Assembly (NCBI GenBank): GCA_019637295.1
Contig: JAHBVX010000009.1
Location: forward strand, 124,001-188,000
Direction of reading: 5' to 3'
DNA: 64,000 bases
Source of the DNA: Polyangiaceae bacterium
Lineage (GTDB): Bacteria; Myxococcota_A; Polyangia; Polyangiales; Polyangiaceae
How positions within the stretch are numbered: the first letter of the stretch is position 1; the number at the start of each line of letters is the position of its first letter. Of this stretch, positions 15,518-25,919 are shown one piece after another. The notes under the pieces are model-generated. The model was not told where the DNA came from. It did no database searches and worked only from the letters and a program-made list of their open reading frames with translations. The translations under genes and the position numbers were made by a program.

Positions 15518-17823
15518 CGCGCCCTCCGGGTAGCAACGAACTCGCCCAAGAGCGTCGGGTCGAAGCGCTTCGAGCAGGCCTCCGGCGGCAACAGGAACGG
15601 ACCCACGCGGCAGACGGCGCAGGCGGGATTGCCGTCACCGATGATGCGAACCGCGCCACGGGGCGAGACCGCGCACAGGGCGTCGCCACTCTCGGTGACC
15701 GAGAGCTCGGCGAGCAACTGGTGATCGGTGGTGCGCCAGGCCCAAACGCGCCCCTGCGCGACCGCGACGATCAGCGAGCCATCCTCTGAAAAGGCCAGCT
15801 GGTGGGCCTCCCGGGGTTGGCCGTCGAGCATCCCACGCGGCGCCATGCCTCGCACGTCCCACAGCGTGACGACTTGCCGTTCGGCCAGCGCGAACCAGCG
15901 TGCGTCTCGGCTCAGGGCGTGCGCGTTGGCCTCTAATGGAGCGGGGACGTGGCGCTCCCCACCGGCAGTCTCTGCGGACCACCTCGAGAGGGCCCCGAGC
16001 CCACCCAAGTGCAGGACGCCGACGCTTCCCGTTGGTCCGAGCGAGGTCCGGCCAGAGAAGCTGCCATCGAGGCGCATGGTGCGCTCGCTTCGTCCAGAAG
16101 CGAGATCGACCACCTCGACGCGAAACGACCCATCCCCCGCCGGTGCGTAGGCCAGCCGCGTGCCGTCGGAGCTCACCGCCGTCGCCGGAACCGACAAGCG
16201 CGCGGACCAGCTACGGACGGCAGCGCCGGTCGTGGCGTTCCTCGCGCGAATCACCTCGGCCTCGGCAGCCCCCTCCGAGTGTGAGAACTCGGCTTGTGAG
16301 ATGACTTGCGTGCCCCCGGCGCCGAAGGCCACGAAGTGTACCGGGGTCCCGTGCCGCGCGAGCTGGCGCGCCGCCACGGCGCCGGAGCGGGAGCCAACTC
16401 GCAGCGACCCGTCTACGAGCCCTGCGACCCAGCGGTCGCCGTGGACGGCCAGCGCGAGGACCTGGGATCCGAGGGACGCCAGCCGGCGAACACGCCCCTG
16501 TTGCGGCTGCCACTCGACGAGATCGCCGCGCGTGGTGCCAAATAGAACGGAGGCGTGGGCGGCGAGCGCGACGGCGGAGACAGAGGCTGGCAGCGGAGGG
16601 CGGCGCTCCGTATCGCCGACCTTCGATACGGCCCCGAACGCGTCCATGAACCAGAGTCCCCCATCCGGCGCGAACTGCACGCTCTTGCCGGAGGCTGCGT
16701 TGGAGGCGACGACCTCGCCGGTGTCTCGCTTCAGATCCCACGACAAGACCCCGCCCGCCGCGATCGCCAAGCGAGTGGCGCCGGCGTCGAAGGACACCCC
16801 GGTCGCCGGCTCGGTGCCCCCGAAGGACTGGTCCCCGTCGATCGACGTCGGCTCGCCGACCTCCACCCGGTGCCCGTCGATGCGCCCCCAGCGAGCGACC
16901 AGCTTGCAGTCGTCCGACAGCGCCAGCCCTCGCGACCAGCTGCCGTCCAGCAGGTCCCCCTCATCGGAGTCGTCGCCCCAGATCACGGAGAAGTCGACGG
17001 TGCTCCAGCCCCGCCTGCCGGAGCTCACGCAGCTCCCCGAGCGGTTGAACGCGAGCCCCTGACCCCCGCCGACCAACTCGCGCCTCGTACCCGTCCGAAC
17101 GTCCACGATCGAGACCTGCGCTCCGGCCAGCGCGCCGATGAAGGCGCCGTCGTCGCTCCACACGAGGTTCAGTCCCCACTCTTCGGTGCTCGGATGGCCG
17201 AGCGCGGGGCTCGAGCGGAGCGGGCGGCCCGCGTGACGACCCAGCGCGACGCCCCGTTGGAGATCCCACAGGTGGATGTCGTAGTCGCTGGTCTGCGTCA
17301 CCAAACGCCCACCATTGGGCGAGAGCGCGGCCACGATCCCGGGCAACGCGACATGGGGCGATGAGGTCATGCGATCGACGACGACGATCTCCTCGAAATT
17401 GGACACCGCGATCCAGCGCAGATCTCTCGACCACGCGCGAACGGTGTCCCACTGGGCCGGGCGCAGAGCCGCGCGGGCGCGACTCCCGGTGATACGCTCG
17501 AGCGCGGCCACGCCGCCGAGGATGAGCTCGTCCGCTTCGGCCGCGCGACCGAGGCGGCGCGCCACGACGCCAGCCCACACGCGGGCGCGCGGATCGCCGA
17601 GCTCCGCGCCGGCAGCCAGCTCGCGGTACGCGCCATCGAGCTCCCCTCGACCCAGCAACTCGAGCCCGCTCGCCCAGCGCACGGCCATCGCTGCTGGATC
17701 CGCCGAGGCTGGCGTCGTGATGACGGCGGTGGGAGCGGAGGCGAGCGGAGCACCAGCGCCGCCGCCGCAGGCCAGGGCCAACGAGCCGCCGATCGCGATG
17801 ACGAAAGCCCACGCACCACGCAT
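15514..17823 (-). CDS. WD40/beta-propeller repeat lipoprotein (paralogue A)
   Basis: A 769-residue protein with the signal MRGAWAFVIAIGGSLALACG (Cys 19, lipoprotein-like). It has the same architecture as its downstream neighbour: a helical N-terminal segment (GLELLGRGELDGAYRELAAG), then WD40-type repeats (SRDLRWIAVSNFEEIVVVDR, ALSPNGGRLVTQTSDYDIHL, LVWSDDGAFIGALAGAQVSI, LSDDCKLVARWGRIDGHRVE, FSEDGSLIVAVAQGRVWAWR) and a Cys-containing C-terminus (NPACAVCRVGPFLLPPEACS). It is promoter-proximal and overlaps paralogue B by 4 nt. No enzymatic domain is visible, so it is a binding or scaffold protein of unknown partner. Confidence 0.82.
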   Translation of the reverse strand: MRGAWAFVIAIGGSLALACGGGAGAPLASAPTAVITTPASADPAAMAVRWASGLELLGRGELDGAYRELAAGAELGDPRARVWAGVVARRLGRAAEADELILGGVAALERITGSRARAALRPAQWDTVRAWSRDLRWIAVSNFEEIVVVDRMTSSPHVALPGIVAALSPNGGRLVTQTSDYDIHLWDLQRGVALGRHAGRPLRSSPALGHPSTEEWGLNLVWSDDGAFIGALAGAQVSIVDVRTGTRRELVGGGQGLAFNRSGSCVSSGRRGWSTVDFSVIWGDDSDEGDLLDGSWSRGLALSDDCKLVARWGRIDGHRVEVGEPTSIDGDQSFGGTEPATGVSFDAGATRLAIAAGGVLSWDLKRDTGEVVASNAASGKSVQFAPDGGLWFMDAFGAVSKVGDTERRPPLPASVSAVALAAHASVLFGTTRGDLVEWQPQQGRVRRLASLGSQVLALAVHGDRWVAGLVDGSLRVGSRSGAVAARQLARHGTPVHFVAFGAGGTQVISQAEFSHSEGAAEAEVIRARNATTGAAVRSWSARLSVPATAVSSDGTRLAYAPAGDGSFRVEVVDLASGRSERTMRLDGSFSGRTSLGPTGSVGVLHLGGLGALSRWSAETAGGERHVPAPLEANAHALSRDARWFALAERQVVTLWDVRGMAPRGMLDGQPREAHQLAFSEDGSLIVAVAQGRVWAWRTTDHQLLAELSVTESGDALCAVSPRGAVRIIGDGNPACAVCRVGPFLLPPEACSKRFDPTLLGEFVATRRAR

Positions 17824-18038
17824 GCGGGGAGCTTACAGTAGCCGCTCGGTAGGTGCGAGGACAGTTGCACCTGCGGACGGGCGCGGCGTGTGGTCGGTCA
17901 GACGCGGAAGCGGCGCTGCGCTCGGGCGGCCCTGCCGAGCCTGGCGCCAGGAATGGCTCGTGAGCCGGTCACCCCTGAAACTGGTGTTCACGAAGTCGGA
18001 GCCACGATCACGTTCCACACAAAGACTGGACTCGGGTC
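17824..18038. other. Upstream region of the propeller-lipoprotein operon
   Basis: No gene was found. It should carry the promoter of the minus-strand WD40 pair, but no convincing elements were seen. Confidence 0.35.
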
Positions 18039-18185
18039 ATGCCGCCAGAGAGGGTCACCTTCACCGGTACCGTGAGCGGTACCAATGCGGGTATCCTCAC
18101 GTGCACGGGCGCGCTCGAGGACACGGCGTTGACGGGAACGTGCCTCGACGGCGACGGCGCCGAGTACCCGCTGGCGGCCGTGCTG
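18039..18185 (+). pseudogene. Fragment of a secreted-protein gene
   Basis: A plus-strand frame with good codon bias encodes VTFTGTVSGTNAGILTCTGA and GTCLDGDGAEYPLAAVLQG, which reads like a piece of a beta-sandwich protein. It lacks a credible start and shifts out of frame afterwards. It is probably a decayed gene. Confidence 0.35.
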
Positions 18186-18220
18186 CAAGGCGTCGAGCCC
18201 ATCGAGCGCTTCTGCGGGCG

Positions 18221-18340
18221 GTGTCCCTCTACAGTAGCTCGACCGAGAAGGCGAAGGGTGTGGAGGTGAGCGCCACGCACGTGTACTTCACCGTCTCGAC
18301 CGACGGCGGATCCGGCCGGGTGCTGTCGCTGGCGAAGTGA
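18221..18340 (+). pseudogene. C-terminal fragment, propeller-like
   Basis: A different plus-strand frame encodes SSSTEKAKGVEVSATHVYFT and STDGGSGRVLSLAK then a stop, resembling the final blade of myxobacterial secreted propeller proteins (inference from memory of sequence style, not a search). Only about 40 codons remain. It follows the previous fragment, so both may come from one or two broken genes. Confidence 0.4.
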
Positions 18341-18564
18341 CGAGACCACGGCGCTGCGCGCCGTGGCTATGGAGGGAGGGTTCGATGACGTGACTCGCGT
18401 TGCTCGAGCCCGGCATGGCGCGGCGAGGAACTCCGCCCAGAGCCAGGAGAGTCATTGGTTGCTGCCGTCGAGATCGCGGCTCTTGCTTCGGCGCGCTCGC
18501 CCTCGCGTCCGCGCTCGCCTTCGCCTTCGCCCACGCCCAGCGGCGCTTCGCCAGGGAGCCTCCG
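18341..18564. other. Non-coding spacer before the DUF5701 gene
   Basis: Open frames here are short and lack the codon pattern of real genes. Nothing else was recognised. Confidence 0.35.
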
Positions 18565-19164
18565 CTACTTGGCGGCGGACGCGAAACCGAGCCATGGGTG
18601 GCGGTTACGCGCCCAGCACCAGCCCACTTTGGGCGCTCCTCGGCTGGCTTCACCGTCGCGTCCAGTGCCATTGCTGATCCAGATCGCGGGTGTGCGTGAA
18701 TCGAGTCCTTTCGATCCTCTCTTGCGCGAGGCGATGGTCATGAAGCATCGGTTGGGTTCCAGTTGGCTGGGCTGCTGCAGGAGCCAGCAGATGCCCTCGG
18801 CGATTGTCAGTGGCCGGCGCCCTCGTTCGGTGATCCGTACCAGGGCTTCCTCAGGGCTCCAGTTCAGCATGTCGTCCCCGCGCTCAACGTCGTGTATGGT
18901 GTAGAGAGAGCAAGCCGGAATGGCGAGTCCCTCGAGCGGTTCGAAGGTGTCGAGGTCATCCATGTCGACGACGACGAAGCCGGGCTTGTCTTCCCGCCGC
19001 AGCAGCGGAGTCATGCGCGAGGGCGGCACGAGCGAGGGGTGAACGACGAGGGTTCCAGACGACTCGTTCGCCAGAGGAGCGCCGAGCGCGCGAAACTCGT
19101 GCTCAGACAGCTCGGCCAGGGTGTGCACGCCCAGCGACACCAATCGATCGAGCTGGGGTGTCAA
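18565..19164 (-). CDS. DUF5701 family protein
   Basis: A 199-residue protein starting MTPQLDRLVSLGVHTLAELS and matching the DUF5701 family, whose function is unknown. Family blocks seen are VVHPSLVPPSRMTPLLRRED, KPGFVVVDMDDLDTFEPLEG, YTIHDVERGDDMLNWSPEEA, EGICWLLQQPSQLEPNRCFM and the C-terminal KVGWCWARNRHPWLGFASAA. No signal peptide. It is a single gene with short flanking spacers; no partner is evident. Confidence 0.85.
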   Translation of the reverse strand: MTPQLDRLVSLGVHTLAELSEHEFRALGAPLANESSGTLVVHPSLVPPSRMTPLLRREDKPGFVVVDMDDLDTFEPLEGLAIPACSLYTIHDVERGDDMLNWSPEEALVRITERGRRPLTIAEGICWLLQQPSQLEPNRCFMTIASRKRGSKGLDSRTPAIWISNGTGRDGEASRGAPKVGWCWARNRHPWLGFASAAK

Positions 19165-19288
19165 TGGCCGCTACCGTCGCCTGTCACGAAGAATCCCGAC
19201 CTGCACGAGTCGCCCGGCCTCTTCGAGCAACCCCGCCCGTATCGATGGGTCCGGCGGCGGCGGCATTGGGGGCGCTCAGCAATTGCGC

Positions 19289-21388
19289 TCATCCGACCCG
19301 GACGGCGGCGGACAGGAACTCTTCGAACTTGGAGCGCGCGTGACGGGTCGGGCGCGTGGGGTAGCTGTAGGGTCGCGGGATGCCCTTGGAGTACAAGCAC
19401 AGCACCGCCGACTCGTAGCGAGTGGCGCGCTCCGCGATGCTGCCGAGTTCGATGGGCCGCCGGGCCAGCCCGTCCAGGGTGCTCGACAGCTGCGGGCAGT
19501 CACCGACGGTCGCCGGCAGCGAGCTCTCGGCGGGCGGGTCACAGCAGGCTTGGCGGATGACCGCGGTGGCGGCCAGGTCGAACCACGAGAAGGTCGACCA
19601 CAGTCGCATCCCGGGCGTCACCTTGCCCGCGCCGGAGACGACCAACCGCCGGTGGAGCTGGGAGGTGACGCCGCGCAGGTCGTCCGCGCGGCACAGGAAC
19701 GCGTAGTCCGTGCTCGCCGACAGGCTGCCATCGTCGAAGTGCGCGGCGACGCACTCTCCGAGGGAGCGCTTCGGAGCGGGCGGAACTGCCGGCGCGGCGC
19801 TCGGCTGCGTCGTGACCGGCAGGGCTGAGGCGGCCGAGCTTGGAGTTGGCGCGGGCGCCGTGTTGGGGGCCGGTACGGACGGCGCCGCCGCTCGGAGCTT
19901 GCCGGCTCGGGACGCGCGATGATTCAGGAACATCGCCACGGCGATGCCCACCGCGAGCAGCAGCACGATGACCCCGATCACGATCAGGGGTTTGCGGCCA
20001 CTCGAGCGCAGCGCCTTCTCTTCCGCCTCGGTCAGCGTGACCGACCCCGTCGGCAGCGGCTGAGTCGGCGGCGGCAGTGAGGTGGCTGGCGGAAACTGCG
20101 AGACCGGCGGCGGAAACGCCGCAGCCGGAGGGGGTTCCGGGGCGGGCGCGGGCGGAGCGGGGTGCGCGAGCTCCGCCTGCGGCGGCGCGGGCGTTGGCTC
20201 CGCGAGTGCCGCGTCAGCCGGCGCTGGACGCCGGGGTGGGGGACCGGGGTGAGCCGGCGCGTCGGGCACGACCGACTCGACGGCCTCGTACTCGACGCTG
20301 GCCGGCGGCGCCTCGGGCGTCGGCACACCGGACAGCTCGCTCGCAACCGCAGCAGCGTCGAGGGAGCCCTCAGCCGCCGCTATGGCTCGCTGCACCTCGA
20401 GCGGCTTGCTCATGATGGCCGTCGCGTCGTCCTCACCGGAGGCGCTGGGGGACTGCAGCGCGGGCGGCAGATCGCTGTCGACGCGCACCGGCGGAATGCT
20501 CGGTACCGGCTCGGGCGGACGAAGGCCCTTCGCGTGGGCGGCCGCCATCGCCTGTACGGAGCGTCCGCTGGCCACGATCGTGGCCTCTTCCTCGGGCCAC
20601 TCCCCGTCCTCCGGCGACCAGCTCTCGAGCATGGCGATCACCTCGGCGATGCCAGAACGCCGGCGCGCGAGGTCCGCGGTCAGGCCGCGCTCCACCAGGT
20701 CCGACAACACCGGATCCGAGACCCCTAGCGCGTCGAGGCGCTGCTGGCGGCCCCCCGCGATGCTGAGCAGCAGCTGGTCCTTCGTCTCTCCCTTGAAGGG
20801 CGGGCTGCAAGTCAGGGCCGCGAACAGCGTCGCGTGCAGCGCCCAAACGTCATCCACGGCGCTCGGACCGCGCCCTTGAAGGCGCTCCGGGGCGCAGTAC
20901 GCGCCGCTCGACGGGGCGACCAGCTGGGTGAGCACGGGCCCGGGCAGCTCCCCGGCTGGGGTCACGATGATGCTCCGCGGCGAGATGGCGCCGTGCACAC
21001 CCCCGCCCGTGTGCAGCGCGGCGAGCGCCTGCGCGAGGCGCAGAAACCAGTCCACGGCGAGGGCCGGCTCGAGCGGACCCCGCTTCAGCCGCTCGTGCAG
21101 GGTCTCGCCGCGGACGTGGGTGGCCACGGCGACCGCGCCCACGGGCTTACCGCCGAGCACGGCGGCGGCGTCTGGGTTCTCGATCAGGTCGAGCAGCGCA
21201 GCCAGGTGGGCGTGGCGGAGGCCCACGCTGCTCTTCAGCGCTTGGATTCGTGCACCAGCGAGCGCGGACACGATCACCTCGCGCCCCGCGCTGGTGTCGT
21301 CGGCGATCCACGCGATCGCCTTGGCCCCCGCCTGGAGGCTGTCTTTGTACCGGTACTTGCCGGCGAGCAATGCCGAAGGCGTCTGCAT
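19289..21388 (-). CDS. Transmembrane protein with an N-terminal pseudokinase domain
   Basis: A 699-residue protein. Residues 10-260 resemble a Hanks-type kinase: KYRYKDSLQAG at the start, LRHAHLAALLDLIEN, RLAQALAALHTGGG, APERLQGRGPSAVDDVWALH and DLARRRSGIAEVIAMLESW at the end. The catalytic residues are gone: HRDLKPxN is HGAISPRS (residues 133-140), DFG is replaced by TQL (about 154-156) and there is no clear ATP-binding Lys. A Pro/Ala/Glu-rich linker (about 290-450) precedes one TM segment (KPLIVIGVIVLLLAVGIAVA) and a C-terminal extracytoplasmic region with several Cys. It is divergent from an active kinase gene. Likely a scaffold or allosteric partner. Confidence 0.8.
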   Translation of the reverse strand: MQTPSALLAGKYRYKDSLQAGAKAIAWIADDTSAGREVIVSALAGARIQALKSSVGLRHAHLAALLDLIENPDAAAVLGGKPVGAVAVATHVRGETLHERLKRGPLEPALAVDWFLRLAQALAALHTGGGVHGAISPRSIIVTPAGELPGPVLTQLVAPSSGAYCAPERLQGRGPSAVDDVWALHATLFAALTCSPPFKGETKDQLLLSIAGGRQQRLDALGVSDPVLSDLVERGLTADLARRRSGIAEVIAMLESWSPEDGEWPEEEATIVASGRSVQAMAAAHAKGLRPPEPVPSIPPVRVDSDLPPALQSPSASGEDDATAIMSKPLEVQRAIAAAEGSLDAAAVASELSGVPTPEAPPASVEYEAVESVVPDAPAHPGPPPRRPAPADAALAEPTPAPPQAELAHPAPPAPAPEPPPAAAFPPPVSQFPPATSLPPPTQPLPTGSVTLTEAEEKALRSSGRKPLIVIGVIVLLLAVGIAVAMFLNHRASRAGKLRAAAPSVPAPNTAPAPTPSSAASALPVTTQPSAAPAVPPAPKRSLGECVAAHFDDGSLSASTDYAFLCRADDLRGVTSQLHRRLVVSGAGKVTPGMRLWSTFSWFDLAATAVIRQACCDPPAESSLPATVGDCPQLSSTLDGLARRPIELGSIAERATRYESAVLCLYSKGIPRPYSYPTRPTRHARSKFEEFLSAAVRVG

Positions 21389-21567
21389 GTCCGCCGCTCT
21401 GGAGCTTCCTGCGAAAGGCTCGCCCCGCTTTATAACAAGCTAGCGGCTGGGAACCGAAGTTTTCTCGCTGCAGCACGCGGCTCACCGTGTCAAAGTCGCG
21501 CTGGCGCGGTGGCTCCCACTCGCCCTTGCGAACCGGGTCCTCGGTCTGCGAGCATGAGAATTTGCCC

Positions 21568-22800
<1,233 letters not shown>

Positions 22801-22818
22801 CGGCGCCGACGCCTGCGC

Positions 22819-23658
22819 TCAATGAAGCAAGAGGCGCATCGCGGTGGCGCCGCTGCACGCAGGGGTCGACAGCTGCCGCGATCGCATCAGGCACAAGGGG
22901 AGCTGATCCCGCGCGACGGCCTCGAATCCGAACCGTGAGAAGGCCTCGCGCGCCTCGAGGGTCAGCAGGTGAACCTCGCTCACGGCGCGCGCACGCAGCT
23001 CGTCCAAGACCTTGTCGACCAGCGCGCGCGCGATGCCCCGCCGTCGGTGGCTCTCGCGTACCACGACGGAGCGGAGGAGCGCGCAGTCGTCGAAGCGTTC
23101 GAAGCCGGCCACCCCTGCCAGGGTCGCCCCCTCCCTCGCGACGAACAGTGAGACAGGCTCCTCGGCCTGGATCGACTCCAGACCGGACGCCTCGAGGAGC
23201 CGGGCGATCGCCGGGGCGTCCGCGATCAGCGCGCGGCGAAGCAAGATCCCCTCCGGGGCCGACCGAGCACCGGACCCAACCACGGCGTCGGCTTCGATCT
23301 CCACCAACATCCAGTCGGCTATCAGGCGGTTGACCTCGACCATGGTCGTGGCGGGCATCACCGGCCCGAAGGCCTCCGCGTGCGCCCGCCCCACCGCGGG
23401 CCAGTCTCGCGCGATGTCCCGCACGTAGATTCGCGTCCGAACGACGTCCTCGAGACTCGCGCCGGCTCGGCCGAGCGCGCGCTCGATGTTCGTCAGGGTC
23501 TGGCGCGCCTGCTGGTAGGCGTCGCCTTCCCCCGCGTGGCCATCGACCGTCGTGGCGGTCGTGCCGGTGACGAACACGCTCGCGCCCACCCGCACCGCGC
23601 GCGAGTAGCCGACGATGGCCTCCCACTCGGCTCCCGAGGAAATCGAAGTCCGTTTCAC
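22819..23658 (-). CDS. RidA-GNAT fusion protein
   Basis: A 279-residue fusion of two enzyme-type domains. Residues 1-125 match the RidA/YjgF/UK114 family ([80 protein letters not shown]). In catalytic RidA the corresponding segment is PARS, where Arg drives imine deamination; here it is PATT, so the usual deaminase Arg is missing. Residues 137-262 are a GNAT acetyltransferase with the acetyl-CoA motif [20 protein letters not shown]. The substrate is unknown. It is divergent from the mutH-like gene. Confidence 0.87.
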   Translation of the reverse strand: MKRTSISSGAEWEAIVGYSRAVRVGASVFVTGTTATTVDGHAGEGDAYQQARQTLTNIERALGRAGASLEDVVRTRIYVRDIARDWPAVGRAHAEAFGPVMPATTMVEVNRLIADWMLVEIEADAVVGSGARSAPEGILLRRALIADAPAIARLLEASGLESIQAEEPVSLFVAREGATLAGVAGFERFDDCALLRSVVVRESHRRRGIARALVDKVLDELRARAVSEVHLLTLEAREAFSRFGFEAVARDQLPLCLMRSRQLSTPACSGATAMRLLLH

Positions 23659-23744
23659 GGGCTCGAGTCTAGCACTCGCCCACCGCTCGCCGCGGCTGCG
23701 TTGGCTCGCTGCGCACCCGGGTGTAGCGTCCGGGTTCGTCTCGA

Positions 23745-24452
23745 ATGCCGACCCGTTCTCGCGCGCGCTCGCCTGGAAGCGAACACGAGCTCCGCGCTCG
23801 TGCCGAGGCGCTCGCGGGCGGGACCCTGGGCGAACTGGCGGCGAGCTTCGGGCTGCTGGCCCCGCCCGACCTGCGGCGCGCCAAGGGCTTCGTGGGCGAG
23901 CTGATGGAACGTGCCCTGGGCGCCAGCGCCGGCTCGCGGGCCGAGCCGGACTTTCCCGAGCTCGGCGTGGAGCTCAAGACGCTCCCCGTCGACCCGAGCG
24001 GCAAGCCCCAGGAGTCGACGTTCGTGTGCACCATCGCGCCGCGAGAGATCGGTGACGTCGAGTGGGAGGCGTCGCTCGTGCGTCGCAAGCTCGCCCGGGT
24101 GTTGTGGGTACCCGTCGAGGGCATGCGCAGCGTGCCCGTTGCGCAACGACGCATCGGTACGGCGTTGCTCTGGAGTCCGTCGCCCGAGGACGAAGCCGAG
24201 CTGCGCTTCGACTGGGAGCAGCTCGCTGGTTTGATCGGGCGTGGGCAAGAAGACGCGATCACGGGGCACCTGGGCAAGTGGCTGCAGGTGCGGCCCAAGG
24301 CTGCCCACTCCCGCTCGCGGCGACGCTCCTTCGATCCCGAGGGCTCGCCCACGCTCAGCTTGCCCCGCGGCTTCTATCTGCGCGCCACGTTCACTGCGCG
24401 CATCTTGCAGCAGCACTTTGCCCTCGGGCCCCGGCGCCAGCCTCCGCTATAG
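23745..24452 (+). CDS. mutH: DNA mismatch-repair endonuclease, MutH-like
   Basis: A 235-residue protein with end-to-end similarity to MutH, the methyl-directed nicking endonuclease that cuts the unmethylated strand at GATC after MutS/MutL mismatch recognition. Recognisable blocks are [36 protein letters not shown], the catalytic [11 protein letters not shown] with D69, E76 and K78 (the MutH Asp/Glu/Lys triad), [32 protein letters not shown], and the C-terminal [20 protein letters not shown]-like block, here [20 protein letters not shown]. Length is normal. No mutS, mutL or dam lies in the window. The stop is 2 bases from the next gene start. Confidence 0.93.
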   Translation: MPTRSRARSPGSEHELRARAEALAGGTLGELAASFGLLAPPDLRRAKGFVGELMERALGASAGSRAEPDFPELGVELKTLPVDPSGKPQESTFVCTIAPREIGDVEWEASLVRRKLARVLWVPVEGMRSVPVAQRRIGTALLWSPSPEDEAELRFDWEQLAGLIGRGQEDAITGHLGKWLQVRPKAAHSRSRRRSFDPEGSPTLSLPRGFYLRATFTARILQQHFALGPRRQPPL

Positions 24453-24454
24453 TG

Positions 24455-25918
24455 ATGCTCATGAGGCATTGGGCGATGGGAATCGTGCTGGCGGCCTGCG
24501 CGTGCGGCGGCGATGACGCTGCTGGCGGTACGGGAGGCCAAGGCAACGCGGCCGGCACCGGAGCGACCTCCGGGGCTGGGGGCGTCGGCGGCAGCGGCGC
24601 TGCGAGCGCCGGCGGCGCTGGCGCGGGCGGCGCTGGCGCGGGCGGCGCGGGCGCGGGCGGAGTGGGCGGCGTGGGCGGCAGCGGTGGTAGCGGCGCTGCG
24701 CCCAGCGCCGAGCACTGTGACCCCCTGCCTGCGCCATCGGGAAGCGTGGTCGAGGTGTCGCCCGGCGGCTCGATTGGCAGCGCCATCTCGAGTGCCGCCG
24801 CGGGCACGACGATCCTGCTCACGGATGGCACCTACGACGTCAGTCAGAGTCCCATCTGGATCGACAAGCCCGGCATCACGCTGCGCAGCAAGAGCGGAAA
24901 CCGCGACGCGGTCGTGCTGGACGGCAAGCACCAAGCCAACGGCACCGGTGGCATCATCAGCGTGCGCGCGAGCAACGTCACCATCGCGCACCTCACGCTG
25001 CTCGAGGCGCGCCATCACGCCGTTCACGTCACGGGGACCTCGAGCGGCAGCGTCACCGGGACCCGCATTCACGACGTCGTCGTGCGCGACCCGGGCGAGC
25101 AGGGCATCAAGATCAACCCGGACGGCAACAATTACGCCGACAACGGCGAGATATCCTGCAGCTTGATCGAGCTCACTCGCCCTGGCGCGCAGTTCGTGCA
25201 GTCCCAGGTGAGCAGCGGCAGCTCGTGCTACACCGGTGGTGTGGATGCTCATGGTGCGCGCGACTGGGTCGTGCGCGACAACCACATCGAGGGCTTCTGG
25301 TGCGAGGGCTCCGGCGGAAACTACCTCTCGGAGCACGCCATCCATTTCTGGACCGGGAGTCGCGACACGCGCGTCGAGCGCAACGTGTTGGTCGACAACG
25401 CGCGCGCCATCGGCTTCGGCATGACCGACTCGGGGCGTACCTACTCGGACGCGCCGTGTCCGAACGTGTCGACTGCGGGGCACTTCGGTGGCCTGATCGC
25501 CAACAACTTCATCGTGACCAAGGAGCCCGGGCTGTTCGCGTCCGGCAACGGCTACGACTCCGGTATCTCGCTGTGGCACGCCTGCGGCGCCAACGTGCTC
25601 CACAACAGCTTGGCGGCGACCGCCGCGCCGAGCTCGGCGGCCATCGAGTGGCGCTTCGCGAAGACCTCGGCTGTCGTCGCGAACAACCTCTCGACGCACG
25701 CCTTCAAGCCCCGGGATGGCGCGACCGCCAGCGCCGAGAACAACGTGGAGAACGCCGCCCAGAGCGTGTTCGTGAGCGTCGCCGCGAGCGATCTGCACCT
25801 CGTGGCAGGCGCGAGCGTCGCCATCGGTCAGGGCAAGGACTTCACGCAGCTCGTACCCAAGGACATCGACGGCGATCCCAGGAGCGCGACCCCGGACATC
25901 GGCGCGGACGAGCGCTGA
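24455..25918 (+). CDS. Secreted right-handed beta-helix lipoprotein
   Basis: A 487-residue protein with a lipoprotein signal (VLAACACGG, near residue 15; ATGs at 24455 and 24461 are both possible). A Gly/Ala-rich linker of repeated GAGGA units follows (about residues 25-85). Then comes a parallel beta-helix domain (GGSIGSAISSAAAGTTILLT, GIISVRASNVTIAHLTLLEA, HHAVHVTGTSSGSVTGTRIH, GEQGIKINPDGNNYADNGEI) of the pectate-lyase-like superfamily, ending KDIDGDPRSATPDIGADER. Such folds bind or cleave polysaccharides, but the substrate cannot be deduced. It converges on the GH31 gene with one base between the stops. Confidence 0.87.
   Translation: MLMRHWAMGIVLAACACGGDDAAGGTGGQGNAAGTGATSGAGGVGGSGAASAGGAGAGGAGAGGAGAGGVGGVGGSGGSGAAPSAEHCDPLPAPSGSVVEVSPGGSIGSAISSAAAGTTILLTDGTYDVSQSPIWIDKPGITLRSKSGNRDAVVLDGKHQANGTGGIISVRASNVTIAHLTLLEARHHAVHVTGTSSGSVTGTRIHDVVVRDPGEQGIKINPDGNNYADNGEISCSLIELTRPGAQFVQSQVSSGSSCYTGGVDAHGARDWVVRDNHIEGFWCEGSGGNYLSEHAIHFWTGSRDTRVERNVLVDNARAIGFGMTDSGRTYSDAPCPNVSTAGHFGGLIANNFIVTKEPGLFASGNGYDSGISLWHACGANVLHNSLAATAAPSSAAIEWRFAKTSAVVANNLSTHAFKPRDGATASAENNVENAAQSVFVSVAASDLHLVAGASVAIGQGKDFTQLVPKDIDGDPRSATPDIGADER
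24607..24666. repeat. Short tandem repeat encoding a Gly/Ala linker
   Basis: Units of about 15 nt (GGCGCTGGCGCGGGC and variants) repeat in the linker of the beta-helix gene. It is coding and is a likely site of slippage. Confidence 0.6.
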
Positions 25919-25919
25919 C

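Noticed and set aside
21431-21436. TATAAC as -10 box of the kinase gene
   Set aside because: No matching -35 at 16-18 bases; kept only as a note in the kinase entry.
24607-24666. Short repeats as a CRISPR or regulatory array
   Set aside because: They encode Gly/Ala linker residues within a lipoprotein gene.
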